Assembly (NCBI RefSeq): GCF_030272615.1
Contig: NC_081408.1
Coordinates: forward strand, 610,149,673-610,213,672
Origin: Cryptomeria japonica
Lineage: Eukaryota; Streptophyta; Pinopsida; Cupressales; Cupressaceae
Direction of reading: 5' to 3'
DNA length: 64,000 nt
Shown: positions 36,331-46,100 of the stretch, piece by piece
Layout of the letters: every line of letters starts with the position of its first letter
Numbering within the stretch: position 1 is the first letter of the stretch
Made by a program: the position numbers and the translations under genes
The notes under the pieces: model-generated
Databases searched by the model: none
Told to the model about the DNA's origin: nothing
Seen by the model: only the letters and a program-made list of their open reading frames with translations

Positions 36331-38730
36331 TCTTCCTTCTCCAAATGGGAAAAACTTCGATTCTTGAACTTCACGATTTTGTCAGAGGAAGAGGGGAAAT
36401 ATATGGGAAAATCTTGACTTTGACCAATTTCGGATCTTGGGGAAATTTTCGCAAGTATACAACTTGGAAAGAACATACATGCAATCGGGGTTTTAAAACC
36501 CGAATGCAAGTACACTTGTAAAATTGCAAATGGAGAAATGGATGGAAAATGAGAATTTGACTTGCGGAAAATGACTGAGATGGTAAGTACGGATATGGGA
36601 AAAATGAATGGATAGAAATGGGAAAATCCAAGAATGTCATTTTAATAAAAATGGGAAGAACTTCTTCAACATGTAATCCGGTTTTTAAAACCCGAATTTG
36701 AAAGGGAGGGGTATTTCACACCTTTCAACTTGGAATTTTAACCAAAAATGGTTAAATTCCTTAACCGTAGGGGAAGAACGAGAATTTACAGCGAACTTGT
36801 AATCGAGATTAAAAATCCCGGATAGAAGTAAAGAGGGAATTTTGGGAAGAACAATGCAATTCAAAAATTGCATACTAAGGGGAAGATTTCTCTCACAAAA
36901 ACCGATTTTGGGGGGAAGAACAACATATTTCCAAAAATGCAACTAAGAAAGAACACTTAAGAAAACAAGAAAATAATAAAATGAAGGAAAGAAAGGAAAG
37001 AGAACATACCTTTCTTCAAACTGAAAATGTTTCTCCAAAAATGCAACAATCTTTGGAAAGAAGAAGAAAAACCAATAAATAGAAGCAATCCGCAATGCCA
37101 AACCCTTATCACGTTTTTGCAAAAATGCCCCAAACTGAAAAACATGGCAGCAATCCCAAATTTGGAGGGCCAAAATGCCAATGAGAGGGCACACCCAAGA
37201 GAGTTATAGCAAAACGCCTAAGGAGGAGAAGAAAAAATGGTGTCAAGTCCTTACAAAACGCAGCCAAAGGAATCGCGTGGAGAAAAACATGGCCACCAAA
37301 TGCATCTTAAATGGCATAATTAAATAGCTCGAAACTCCTCCCAAACTCCACGCCTAGGTGAGAGAGATCAAATCGATTTAGGAGATTGCAGCTTGTTGGA
37401 GGTTTGATCAACCAAAATGTGGCATTAAAGAAAAATGTGATTGTTGATTTAGTGCGAAAAACCAGTCAATACAACCCCCAAATGGCGTGACAAGTGGTTT
37501 CAAATGCATAAGAATAGGGTAGAAACCAAAATGCCTCTCCTTCCTTGAAGATCTTCACAAAAATCGATTGAAAACTTCAACAAATTCGCTTCCAACTGAA
37601 ATCGGGTTTTTTGGAGAGAAGAACAAGTTCGATTTTACCCTTGCATGTGAAAATCGGGTTTTTAGATGAGAAATACAAGTTTTATTTTCACTTTTTCACT
37701 TACAAAGCCAAAATTGGGTTTTTTTAGACAAATAGCAAGTTTTATTTTTGACTTTTTCACTTACAAAGCAAATTCAGGTTTTTTGAACCAAATAGCAAGT
37801 TTTATTTTTGACTTTTTCACTTACAAAGCCAAAATCGGGTTTTTTTAGACAAATAACAAGTTTTATTTTTTACTTTTCCACTTACAAAGCAAATTTGGGT
37901 TTTTTGAATCAAATAGCAAGTTTTAAAATGTCAAAAATGCACTTTATGCATAAAATCGGGTTTTTTGGAGAGAAATGCAAGTTTTAATTACTTGTAAAAG
38001 GGAAATAAAATCCCTACAACAAGTTAGAAATGCTTGCACATATGTAATGAGGATTTAAAATCCCTATTACATGTAAAAACCATTAAAGTAGGGGTTTTTA
38101 GACCAAACTACAAGTTTACTTGTAATTGAGCAAAAAAATCCCTATTTTAACTAAACAAGACCAAAAAACAATTAAAAATAACAAATTCAAGAAAGGGAAA
38201 TTTAAAACAAATTGCAAGTAACATCTTTTAATAAAAGTGCACATGTAATAAGCTAAAAATTCCCCTACAACAACCAAAACAATGAATATCATTAAAACTT
38301 GCAGTTTGAATAAAATTCTCCACCTGCAGTCGGGATTTTAAAACCCGAAATTGAAAGAAAGACATAGCAAACAAACCCAGAATTCGACAAAATTTGAAAC
38401 GCAGTTCGAGGATGGACTAAGGATTAAGCCAGTCCAAGGATTAGACGAAATTCTGCCTCAGGAAGCGTGCCATAGAGTAAAAATTTTCATTTTTTCACAA
38501 AAATTTCATGTAGTGGTCCATTTTTGGAAACAAAAATGAGGACAACATGGCGTAAGAAATGAAGGTCAGGAAACAAAATGAAAACGTGAGGGTTTGAACA
38601 AAATTGGTTGTATGTTGACATATGGCAATTTTTTTGCCGATTTTCGCGATTTTGGGCGTAAAATCAATGCAATTCAAACCCAAAACTCGTCCACAAGTTT
38701 TCTCGCGAGTCTCACGAGTTTTTTGCAAGT
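36331..38730. other. Non-coding region with short palindromes around ggttttaaaacc
   Basis: No gene is supported. Repeated palindromes include GGGTTTTAAAACCC (36488..36501) and relatives at 36678..36694, 36804..36821 and 38331..38347. A different one, gtaatgaggattt/aaatccctattac, is at 38042..38071. They sit on the upstream side of the broken ORF, so they could be promoter or leader sequence of its element. Confidence 0.6.
37650..37925. repeat. About 60-bp tandem array, 4.5 copies in alternating types
   Basis: Units share 'aaatcgggttttt', 'gcaagttttattttt' and 'cttacaaagc'. Two variants alternate (tttttagacaaatag and ttttgaaccaaatag), so the higher-order repeat is about 121 bp. Confidence 0.85.
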
Positions 38731-39760
38731 TTTTCAACCTTGTCAGTGGATTTATTTGTCTGTGTGTAAGTATATGTATGTGTATAGATGTGACTGTGTG
38801 AGTGTGAAAAGTGGGTGGGTAGTGTTGATGTGTTTTTTAGGACACTTCGAACACAAAATAAAATACCAAGTGTCTTGTCCTCTCTTGAACAAAGAAACCT
38901 CATATGCTAAATAATGTGATCAAATGAGAAAACTCCAAGGTTTACAATGCAAACAATTGACTTTAAATTCTGGATAGACTCAGTGTATGATGTGATAATG
39001 TTGGTAATCACAAAGGGACTTACGCTTATGAACACAGTGGGAACATGGAATCTAACTTGACTGACTTGGAAAAATAAAAGACAAAAGGAATAAAGGGACA
39101 AGAAATCTAAGCTAACACCTAACAATGTAAGAAATGATTGTTGACTTGATGACACCAAACCAAGATTTGCTTCACCATGAGGAAACAACTACACAAAGAT
39201 GGTGCAATCTGCTAAGGATAAGCGAATGATTTTCATATCACTCATGTGCATCAACACCATGAACAATGAGCATAAAGCTATTGAAGTTAAGCTTTTAGAT
39301 AAGTTCAGTCTAACCATGCACTGCAACTTGAAATCAACAAATTACAAATGGTATGAACATTAGGCTTCACCATTAATCAACAATAAGATCTTCCATTCAT
39401 CTAATCAACATTTAAAACCTGAGAAGTAGAGACCATGCAACATCTTGAAATAACACACAAAATCCACCATATCTTCAATGAAAGTAGTATGTTTATTCCA
39501 TCGAACTTTGTCAACAATCTCCTTTCCTCCTACTCTACTACTAGCTCTAATTGCTACTAATTGTCTATTACTGCACTATTAACCTTTACAAATGAGAGAG
39601 TTGAACCTTATATAGAGGGCTCATTACAATTGAATGGCTCTGATTGATTCAAGATCAATGGCCAAGATTACATGATAAAACCCTGATTAGGGTTAGTTAC
39701 AACTAACTGTTGGTGTTGGAAATAAGCCACACCCGGACCGACGATGGACTAGTCCAAGAG

Positions 39761-39832
39761 GGACCAGTAGCTCAAAGGTAGAGCACTCCAGCAGCGTATG
39801 GAAGGTCCTAGGTTCGAGTCCTAGCTGGTCCA
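39761..39832 (+). other. tRNA-like unit in TRIM left LTR
   Basis: 72 nt that fold largely as a cloverleaf: acceptor GGACCAG/CTGGTCC (7 bp) plus A; D stem GCTC/GAGC; T stem CTAGG/CCTAG with loop TTCGAGT. The A box TAGCTCAAAGG and B box GGTTCGAGTCC fit the Pol III consensus. The anticodon arm is irregular: a 4-bp stem TCCA/TGGA with an 8-nt loop. So it is probably not a decoding tRNA but may act as an internal Pol III promoter. Confidence 0.85.
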
Positions 39833-39842
39833 TGTCTCATCA

Positions 39843-39855
39843 TGGTATCAGAGTC
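39843..39855 (+). promoter_or_regulatory. TRIM primer-binding site
   Basis: TGGTATCAGAGTC directly follows the left LTR; 11 of the first 12 bases match the usual initiator tRNA-Met PBS. The matching polypurine tract is at 39898..39906. Confidence 0.9.
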
Positions 39856-39959
39856 AGGTCCAGGCTAGGAGCCCCAAGCACACGAGAGGTGTGGCTTAAG
39901 GGGGGGTGTTGGTGTTGGAGATAAGCCACACCTGGACTGACGATGGACTAGTCCAAGAG

Positions 39960-40031
39960 GGACCAGTAGCTCAGTGGTAGAGCACTCCAGCAACGGATGG
40001 AAGGTCCTAGGTTCGAGTCCTAGCTGGTCCA
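39960..40031 (+). other. tRNA-like unit in TRIM right LTR
   Basis: Same fold as the left copy, with A box TAGCTCAGTGG (closer to consensus) and B box GGTTCGAGTCC. Anticodon-arm loop GCAACGGA, again 8 nt. Acceptor, D and T stems are fully paired. Confidence 0.85.
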
Positions 40032-40833
40032 TGTCTCAACACTAACTTCCTTCTTGGCCAATGAGAAAATTACATTGTAATGAACACATGTCCATCTTTT
40101 AATGTAAACCAATAGGAAATGAGTTTAGGTATGTTGAACTAGGTGCCTTCCACACAAGTAGGTATATTCTTCATAGGATAAGCTAGATACATCAAATTTG
40201 GACATGTTGACTTGTCATGACTTGATTGGGTTGATGATGATTAAGTGACAACTCAGCTTTCTCTTTGTAGATCATCACAAAGAAGTTCCTTTGTGTCAAG
40301 CAATATCTCTTGATACTCAACATTTCCAAGCTTGGTGTGATGATGATGAAACATATTCCCGAATTGTATCATCAAGATAATCAAGCTTCTAACTTGGATT
40401 TACTCTTCTAAAACTATCTCCATTCTTTGATCATGTTTCACTTTCAACTTTGGGAAATCCAAGTGATATCTTGCATTGTCCTTGGACATCCTACCCCCTT
40501 GTTGTACTAACCTTGATGATGTTTGATCCTAACTTCATGATGCCTAAGCTTGATCTTCATGCGTATGATTAGGGGTATCTCCATGTTGTAATGACTTTAA
40601 ATCTTGGATTTCCGGAGGAAAATCAAGATAATTGTAACACCATCCTTTGCAATGTTAAAATTGTGAACTGTATATGTTGATCTTCTCCATACCCTAAAGT
40701 CTTGATGTTGTTCTAGATTTGTTCCTTCTTCTTTGTTTGTCACCATTATGAAGTTCTTCTTTGTTCGTCATCATTTAGTGCATTGGTGTTGCTCTCACAC
40801 TTCATCCTCAGCTTGAGATCTTCTTTGCAACTC

Positions 40834-41641
40834 TCAAGCTCTTTTCTGCAATTTGCCATTTCTTGTTCCAGCTTTTGACACTCTTTTTCTTGTCTCCAAC
40901 TCAAACTTTAGCACTTCACTAATTTTCTTGGCTTCTTCTAACTCAGTTGTCAAAGCAGCAATATTCCGATTTGATTCTTCAAGGCTTTTGCTCAGCTGAT
41001 CATGTTCCTTTGTAGCTGACTTATTGTATTTCTTATATTCTCTTCTTACATTATCCAACTCTTCAAGGGCACCTCTCAGCTCTCCTTCAAAATCCACTTC
41101 AGCATCAACATCCTCTTCACCTTCTTCATCACTGCCAAATAAGCCCTGCTTATTGGAATGAGATCCACTATTACACCTTGGTGTTCTCTCTTCATTCTGG
41201 ATCTCTTGTGCCACGAATAGATGGGTTTCCTTTTCATTTTTACTGCAGCTACTAACTGATCTACTTTTATCATCTGCACATTTGCCTGCTACTTTGTTCT
41301 TCTTCCTTCAAGAATCTAATCCAGTAGTACTAGGCACTTCATCATAATTTTTTCTTAACTTGTCCCATACATCCTTTGCAGACTTACAGTTTTTTGACCT
41401 TCAAAGAAACTGTTTCAGACAACCCGCTGAGAATAGCCTTCTTGGCTTCAACGTTGCACTCATATTTCTTTTTTGCATTAGGGTCAGTTGGAGGAGTAGC
41501 AAGGGCAATGTATCCATTCTTCACTGACATCCAGACATCACAACCTAGGGAAGACAAATATGTTTCCATTCTTCTACACCAAAAGGCATAGTCGGTGCCA
41601 TCAAACAAGGGTACTTTAACAAAGGACTCATTCCTAGCCAT
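40834..41641 (-). pseudogene. Ty1/copia gag fragment
   Basis: Begins MARNESFVKVPLFDGTDYAF and WCRRMETYLSSLG (DUF4219 / UBN2-type copia gag N-terminus), with YECNVEAKKAILSGL further on. After a stop at 41384 and frame changes it continues as an acidic, coiled-coil-like part (ELRGALEELDNVRREYKKY) to 40834. It lies directly downstream of its own primer-binding site and 5' LTR (41699..43837, same minus sense). The rest of the element (protease to RNase H) is missing; family H sequence adjoins on the left. Confidence 0.75.
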
Positions 41642-41698
41642 GTGTTCACAAACCAGAATCTACCCAAGCTGGAGAAAGCTTATCTAACGGGAACCTAT

Positions 41699-41713
41699 TG
41701 CTTTGATACCAAA
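41699..41713 (-). promoter_or_regulatory. Copia primer-binding site
   Basis: Minus strand reads ATTTGGTATCAAAGC right after the LTR end (…TTCAACA), the usual copia PBS complementary to initiator tRNA-Met. Confidence 0.8.
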
Positions 41714-41714
41714 T

Positions 41715-43837
41715 TGTTGAACACAAATGGACCACTAAGAGAGAGAGGATGGGGTGAATCAGTAGTAATTAAAAACTTGAACTTTCTAAATGATCTAAGT
41801 TTTAATAACAGAAATCACGATACTATGAGCAAAGATATTAAACACATTTGCACACACACACAAGGCAAGCACATAACACAAGATATACAAGAAAAACCCA
41901 CGATGGGGAAAATCCTCGATGAGAAATGTTGCTAGAGTCTACTGCTCTAATCCAACCTCACAAATAAAAGTTTGATTACACATTTGTGGGCACCAACCCA
42001 AAGGAGCACCAACCCCCTATCTGAGCACCAACTCAAATGATCACAATAAGTAAAAGTTCAGTTACAATTAAGTACATTGTTACAAATGATGTTTTGTAAC
42101 TCACTATGTTATCTACACTCAAGATTGACTTAACTCTTCTCTACTCTCAATCTTTGTCCTCTTCTCTTTGATCTCTACTGTCAATCTCTGCTCTTTGCCT
42201 TTTGTCCTCTTCTTGTCTCTACACACTACTCTTTGATTTCTGCTTTGTTCAGACCTCTTTCTCTGTCCCAGTTAGTGTGTATAACCTTGTGTTATCTGCC
42301 ACGACTTTGCACTCTCTAGTCTTTGGTCTCTGCTATTCACTTTTGTTCTCTTCTTTGTTTGCTCTTTGCTCTTGCTCTCCGCTACTACTTGTCTCCTTTA
42401 CACATCTGAACATTTTGCATACAATCTATCCTACATTGTTATTTTTGCACTGGCGTCGTGTTATGCGCACCTGCGAAAAACGCTTTTCTGCACCCTCTTC
42501 TTTTCTCTCTGTTTTGTAACCTTTGTTTTTCGCAGAGCTTCTTTACCTGCACGCCTACCTCACTCTCTCATACACCTCCTGCCTTATTTTCCCGCACAAC
42601 ACATCCACTTAATCCACTTCTTGGTCAATTACGTACACCAAGGGTTTTCCCTCCAAAAGGAAATTTAAACAAAATCTTCTCGAGCCACTGAAAGATCTAC
42701 CTTATCTCTTCATTTTAGTCTGATAGCTATCCACATTCAAAGTTACCTTCCTTATTTACTTAGCAATCTCTGGAGTTTTGTTTTTTTGTTGCACACAATC
42801 CCCATTTCAGCTACAACACTACTCAACATTTATTTCTTTCCTTGTTTACTGTGTAGGCTAAAAAATCTCCTTTGATAGGTATGCTCTTTAAGTTTATAAG
42901 TCAAACATTTTGTCCAAACAAAAACATTCACATGTCACTTACCCTCATGGTGGATGGTGGGACCCATCAACAAATCCCTTTGCTCACAAAAAGGTCCACG
43001 TGTAGAAGAAATCCACATTGGATTCATGGGTTGCGTGTTGGTGTGTTCTACAAATTGACTAACATGCATGTTATGCGCTTTCACAAAAACTTCCTTCCTG
43101 CGAGCTGGTGAGATTGCACACCTTCTTCATTTTAATTATCCCAAGGGCTCATTTATCCCAAGTCCTTGTTGCGGGGTGGCAAGGCAACAAGCCCATCACG
43201 GTGGATACTACCCCGAAGAGCATTTTGTCTTAAGTCTTCCTTGCTGCGGGATGGTTGGACAACAGATCTATTGTGTTATTTACATCCTTGGAAACTACCC
43301 CAAAGAGATTTTTGTCTTAAGTCTACCTTGTTGTAAGATGGCGAGGCAACTAACCCGTCACAGTGGAAACTACCCCGCAAAGACTTTTGTCTTAAGTCTT
43401 CCTTGTTGCCGGATGGTGGGGCAACTAACCCATTGTGTTATTTACATCCCCTGTCGCAATTTCAAAACTGCCTTTGGTCAATGCAGAGAGTTGACCATGA
43501 AATAGCGATAGTGATAATAATGTGTGTTATGCGCTTCCTGTAACAGTGTGCGACTGACACTCCCTGCAATTGCGTGCGACTAACACAGTGTGTTAGCATA
43601 ACTACAATTGCACTCTTTTGTGAGTCAAACCAATTTGCTCAATGTCTGACAAACTCAATGGCCTATGTCTTCTTTGTCCAATCTGATGTCTCTATATGTC
43701 AGTCTAGTGGGTGTGAAGCTATCACCTTGCACACTCTCTGTCGAGCTGCACTTGCTCTCTATGACACTTATCATCTTTGCATCACTGTCCACTGCATCCT
43801 CTCAACTGTTGACATCAATGACAATCTAATGCCAACA
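41715..43837 (-). repeat. Copia 5' LTR (2123 bp)
   Basis: In LTR sense it begins TGTTGGCATTAGATTGTCAT (43837) and ends CCATTTGTGTTCAACA (41715), both characteristic of plant copia LTRs. The long plus-strand ORFs inside it (for example 42202..42691) are antisense to the LTR and not supported. It is inserted in the gypsy relic to its right. Confidence 0.75.
43138..43450. repeat. Tandem repeat inside copia LTR
   Basis: Four diverged units built on 'ctaccccgaagag', 'ttttgtcttaagtcttcctt' and 'gggatggttgggcaac'. Alternate units include 'attgtgttatttacatcc', so the array is a dimeric higher-order repeat. An open plus-strand frame of 145 codons spans it and repeats FVLSLPCC. Confidence 0.8.
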
Positions 43838-44499
43838 ATGAGGTGTTTGTGAATTAATGGGACAGCAATGCCATCCACCTGCTTTCTTATCAGCCTCTCT
43901 TCTGGTGCCATCATTGGTTTATCCTAGTTGAGGTTTGGCCTATATGGTCCTTCAATTATCACAGGGTCTTCTTCGAGTTCTTCATTCCTTCTAATTGTCC
44001 AATCACCACGAATAGCATACCCTAAGATGTTTATTGCCACAATAGGTCTCTCACTTTCTCTATAAATTTTAAGCTTTGAGTCGTTTACTAGATCTCAAAT
44101 GGGGTTGTCCTCAAGAGTTGATAGTTTGATTGCATCATTCTAGCCAACTTCTCTAACTTTATACGGCCCCAACCAATGAACTTAGAACTTCCCAAGTTGG
44201 AGTTCGTTACGACTGTTGTAATTCAACACCAATTGTCCAGATCGGAAGTTCATCCGCCAAAGGTGTTTGTTGTGCCAGAACTTTCATCTGCATTGGGCTA
44301 CCTTCGTCGCCCCTTGTGGCATCATACGTCGCCCATTGTGGCATCATACGTCACTTGTTCAACTTCATTAGGTTTAAGAGACGTTCCATCAAGCTCTTCG
44401 CGTCCCCTACATGGTTCTCCACAGCAATCTGTAGGCTCAGTATAGTGTACTCCGCTGGCACCATTGCCTCTTGCCCATAAATGAGTTGGAATAGGGTAT
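43838..44499 (-). pseudogene. Ty3/gypsy pol relic, integrase C-terminal part
   Basis: Directly next to solo LTR C the frame reads NTLFQLIYGQEAMVPAEY, the integrase end motif, then further left 'LGKFKVHWLGPYKV' and 'NDSKLKIYRE', the usual C-terminal region of plant gypsy pol. It continues the integrase that stops at 49141 on the other side of LTR C. The copia LTR is inserted on its left. Confidence 0.8.
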
Positions 44500-45370
44500 T
44501 GTTGATGTGTTTTTTATGCACATGCGAACAAAAAATAAAATACCAAGGTATCTTATCCTCTCTTGAACAAAGTTTCCCCGACTGCTGAAGATCTCGAAGA
44601 AGGATCAATCAGAGCAACTCCAAGGTTCTGATATGTAGGGTCTCTACGTGTGGATAAGCTCTTGCGGTATGATGTGATTTTGCTGGAATCACAAGGGGAC
44701 TTACGTTTGATTGTCTGAGCGTCTCATTTACTTTGGATATCACTGGAACGTGGGTCTTTACTGATCCTTGATTTTTTTTTAAAGGGAAAAAAGGATAAGG
44801 GTTGGAGAGGAATCTAATTCTAATGCTAAGAATGTAGGAGCAATTGATGACCTTTAATGAAACTCTAACTAAGTCTTGCTTTGACATGCTATGATCATCT
44901 CCACAAGGTTAGTGCGATCTTCTAAGGATAGCTTTATGATGTTCAGATCACCGCTACAAGCATAGACACCGTCAGGTTGATGCATATCAATGAAGAAGCG
45001 ATAATTGAAGTTAAGCTTAAGTTGAATGATTCCAGTTGACTACGCAAGGCAAGTTAGCAATCAACAAACCACTAGTAGTATGGATATACAAATTTCACCA
45101 TTGATCATACAAATTACTTCCATTCATCTAATAACATGAAATTAAATTTGAGAAGTATAGAGACCATGCAAATTGTCGAATCAACACATAGAATTCACCA
45201 TTTCTTCAATGAAGTTTACATGTCTTTTGCAACAATGTCTTGACAACAATCTTTGCCTTCTCTTTCTACTCTACCCTAAAAGCTAATTGCTCTTGAACCA
45301 CCACTACTGATTATTGATTATCTCTAGCTATTCCCCGACTATTAACCTTTACAAATGAAGAGCCAGGGCT

Positions 45371-45378
45371 TTATATAG
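45371..45378 (-). promoter_or_regulatory. Predicted TATA box of family H LTR C
   Basis: Minus strand CTATATAAAG, followed by 'ggctcttcatttgtaaagg', the same arrangement as in LTR B at 8535. Confidence 0.6.
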
Positions 45379-46100
45379 AGAGCCCTTTACAAATTGGCGG
45401 CTCTGATTGACTTAGAATCAATGGCTAGGATTAAAGGATAGAAACACTAATTAGGGTTTGTTATAACAAACTTCCTTAGCCAATGAGAAAATTGCATTCA
45501 AGGAGTGACCAATAGGAAGCAGGAGTAGGTACACCGAAGTTTGTGCTGTCCCCGATGAGTCAGGTACACTGAATCTGGACATGCTGAGGTGGACCAATCC
45601 AACTGAAGGAAAAATGACTGGGATGCCACCTTGTCTGACATCTGTGTCTTGGTTGACCTCTTTTCTGTCTTTTGACGCGATGAATGATGTACCTCCTTGA
45701 CTCCCATATGCTTGATGAGGCTTCCTCATTGTCAAGTGTTCTTTCTCTGGTAGCATACCTTGCCTTGAATTGTCATTCTTCTCTGTCATCATGTGGTTTC
45801 TTCATGTGGTAGAATGAGGTCTTGAGGCTAGCTTGCAGCTCCTCGAACACTTAAGTCTTCCAACGCTTCAAAACACCTTGAGTCCTCCTTTATGCATCTA
45901 GAACGTCCTTGATGGTGATGGGCTTAGAATAGGTCGTCCTTGTCCTGGCCTGATTTTCTTCCACATGCAAAACAAACCAAAAGATGATTAAGTAAACATG
46001 ATATATTTATCTCACATAGCATTTCTTACCTTAAATTATTAACAAGAAGGCATCGAGATAGAATTTTCCTTAGAATCCTTCCCAAGGATAGGCCCTATAA

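Larger units (their letters stand above)
23987..38741. mobile_element. Candidate 14.8-kb inverted-repeat insertion containing nested elements
   Basis: The left edge reads tttaagttgaaaaact and the right edge, reverse-complemented, aaggttgaaaaact. Both ends carry repeated 'actcg' motifs (24000..24100, 38690..38725). The flanks ggcagtag (23979..23986) and gtcagtgg (38742..38749) agree at 6 of 8 bases. The outside sequence at 38742..38800 ('ggatttatttgtctgtgtgtaag') resembles the intron at 23775..23815, which follows the duplicated copy of the left flank; this suggests the two flanks were once continuous. Without the chromovirus the unit would be about 7.7 kb. It carries the broken ORF of 25854..36330. 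Class unknown, possibly hAT-like. Confidence 0.4.
39708..40041 (+). mobile_element. Complete TRIM element with tRNA-like units in its LTRs (334 bp)
   Basis: Two 135-bp LTRs (39708..39842 and 39907..40041; about 8 differences) start TGTTGGTGTTGGA and end CTCATCA / CTCAACA. The target duplication ctaac is exact (39703..39707 and 40042..40046). The 64-bp interior begins directly with TGGTATCAGAGTC (primer-binding site, initiator tRNA-Met type) and ends with AAGGGGGGG (polypurine tract). No coding capacity. These are the defining features of a terminal-repeat retrotransposon in miniature, which must borrow its proteins from other elements. Each LTR contains a tRNA-like unit, an arrangement comparable to Cassandra TRIMs, which carry 5S rRNA. 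Confidence 0.95.
38823..40340 (-). mobile_element. Family H LTR, copy D (truncated), hosting a TRIM
   Basis: Starts at TGTTGATGTG (38823) with the family end block 'cctctcttgaacaaag' (about 38878), a minus-sense TATA (about 39607..39616) next to 'tttacaaatgaga', and further homology to copy A around 40300 ('tctcttgatactcaacattt'). The far end is not visible; it fades between 40340 and 40830, where copia gag begins. No hairpin array is left. The TRIM at 39708 is inserted in it. Confidence 0.7.

Noticed and set aside
39761-40031. Two functional tRNA genes
   Set aside because: The anticodon arm has an 8-nt loop and a short stem in both copies, and both units lie inside LTRs with a PBS, a polypurine tract and target duplications; a TRIM explains them better.
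42202-42691. Several plus-strand ORFs of about 100 codons
   Set aside because: They lie inside a copia LTR, antisense to it, with pyrimidine-rich low-complexity sequence and no domain.
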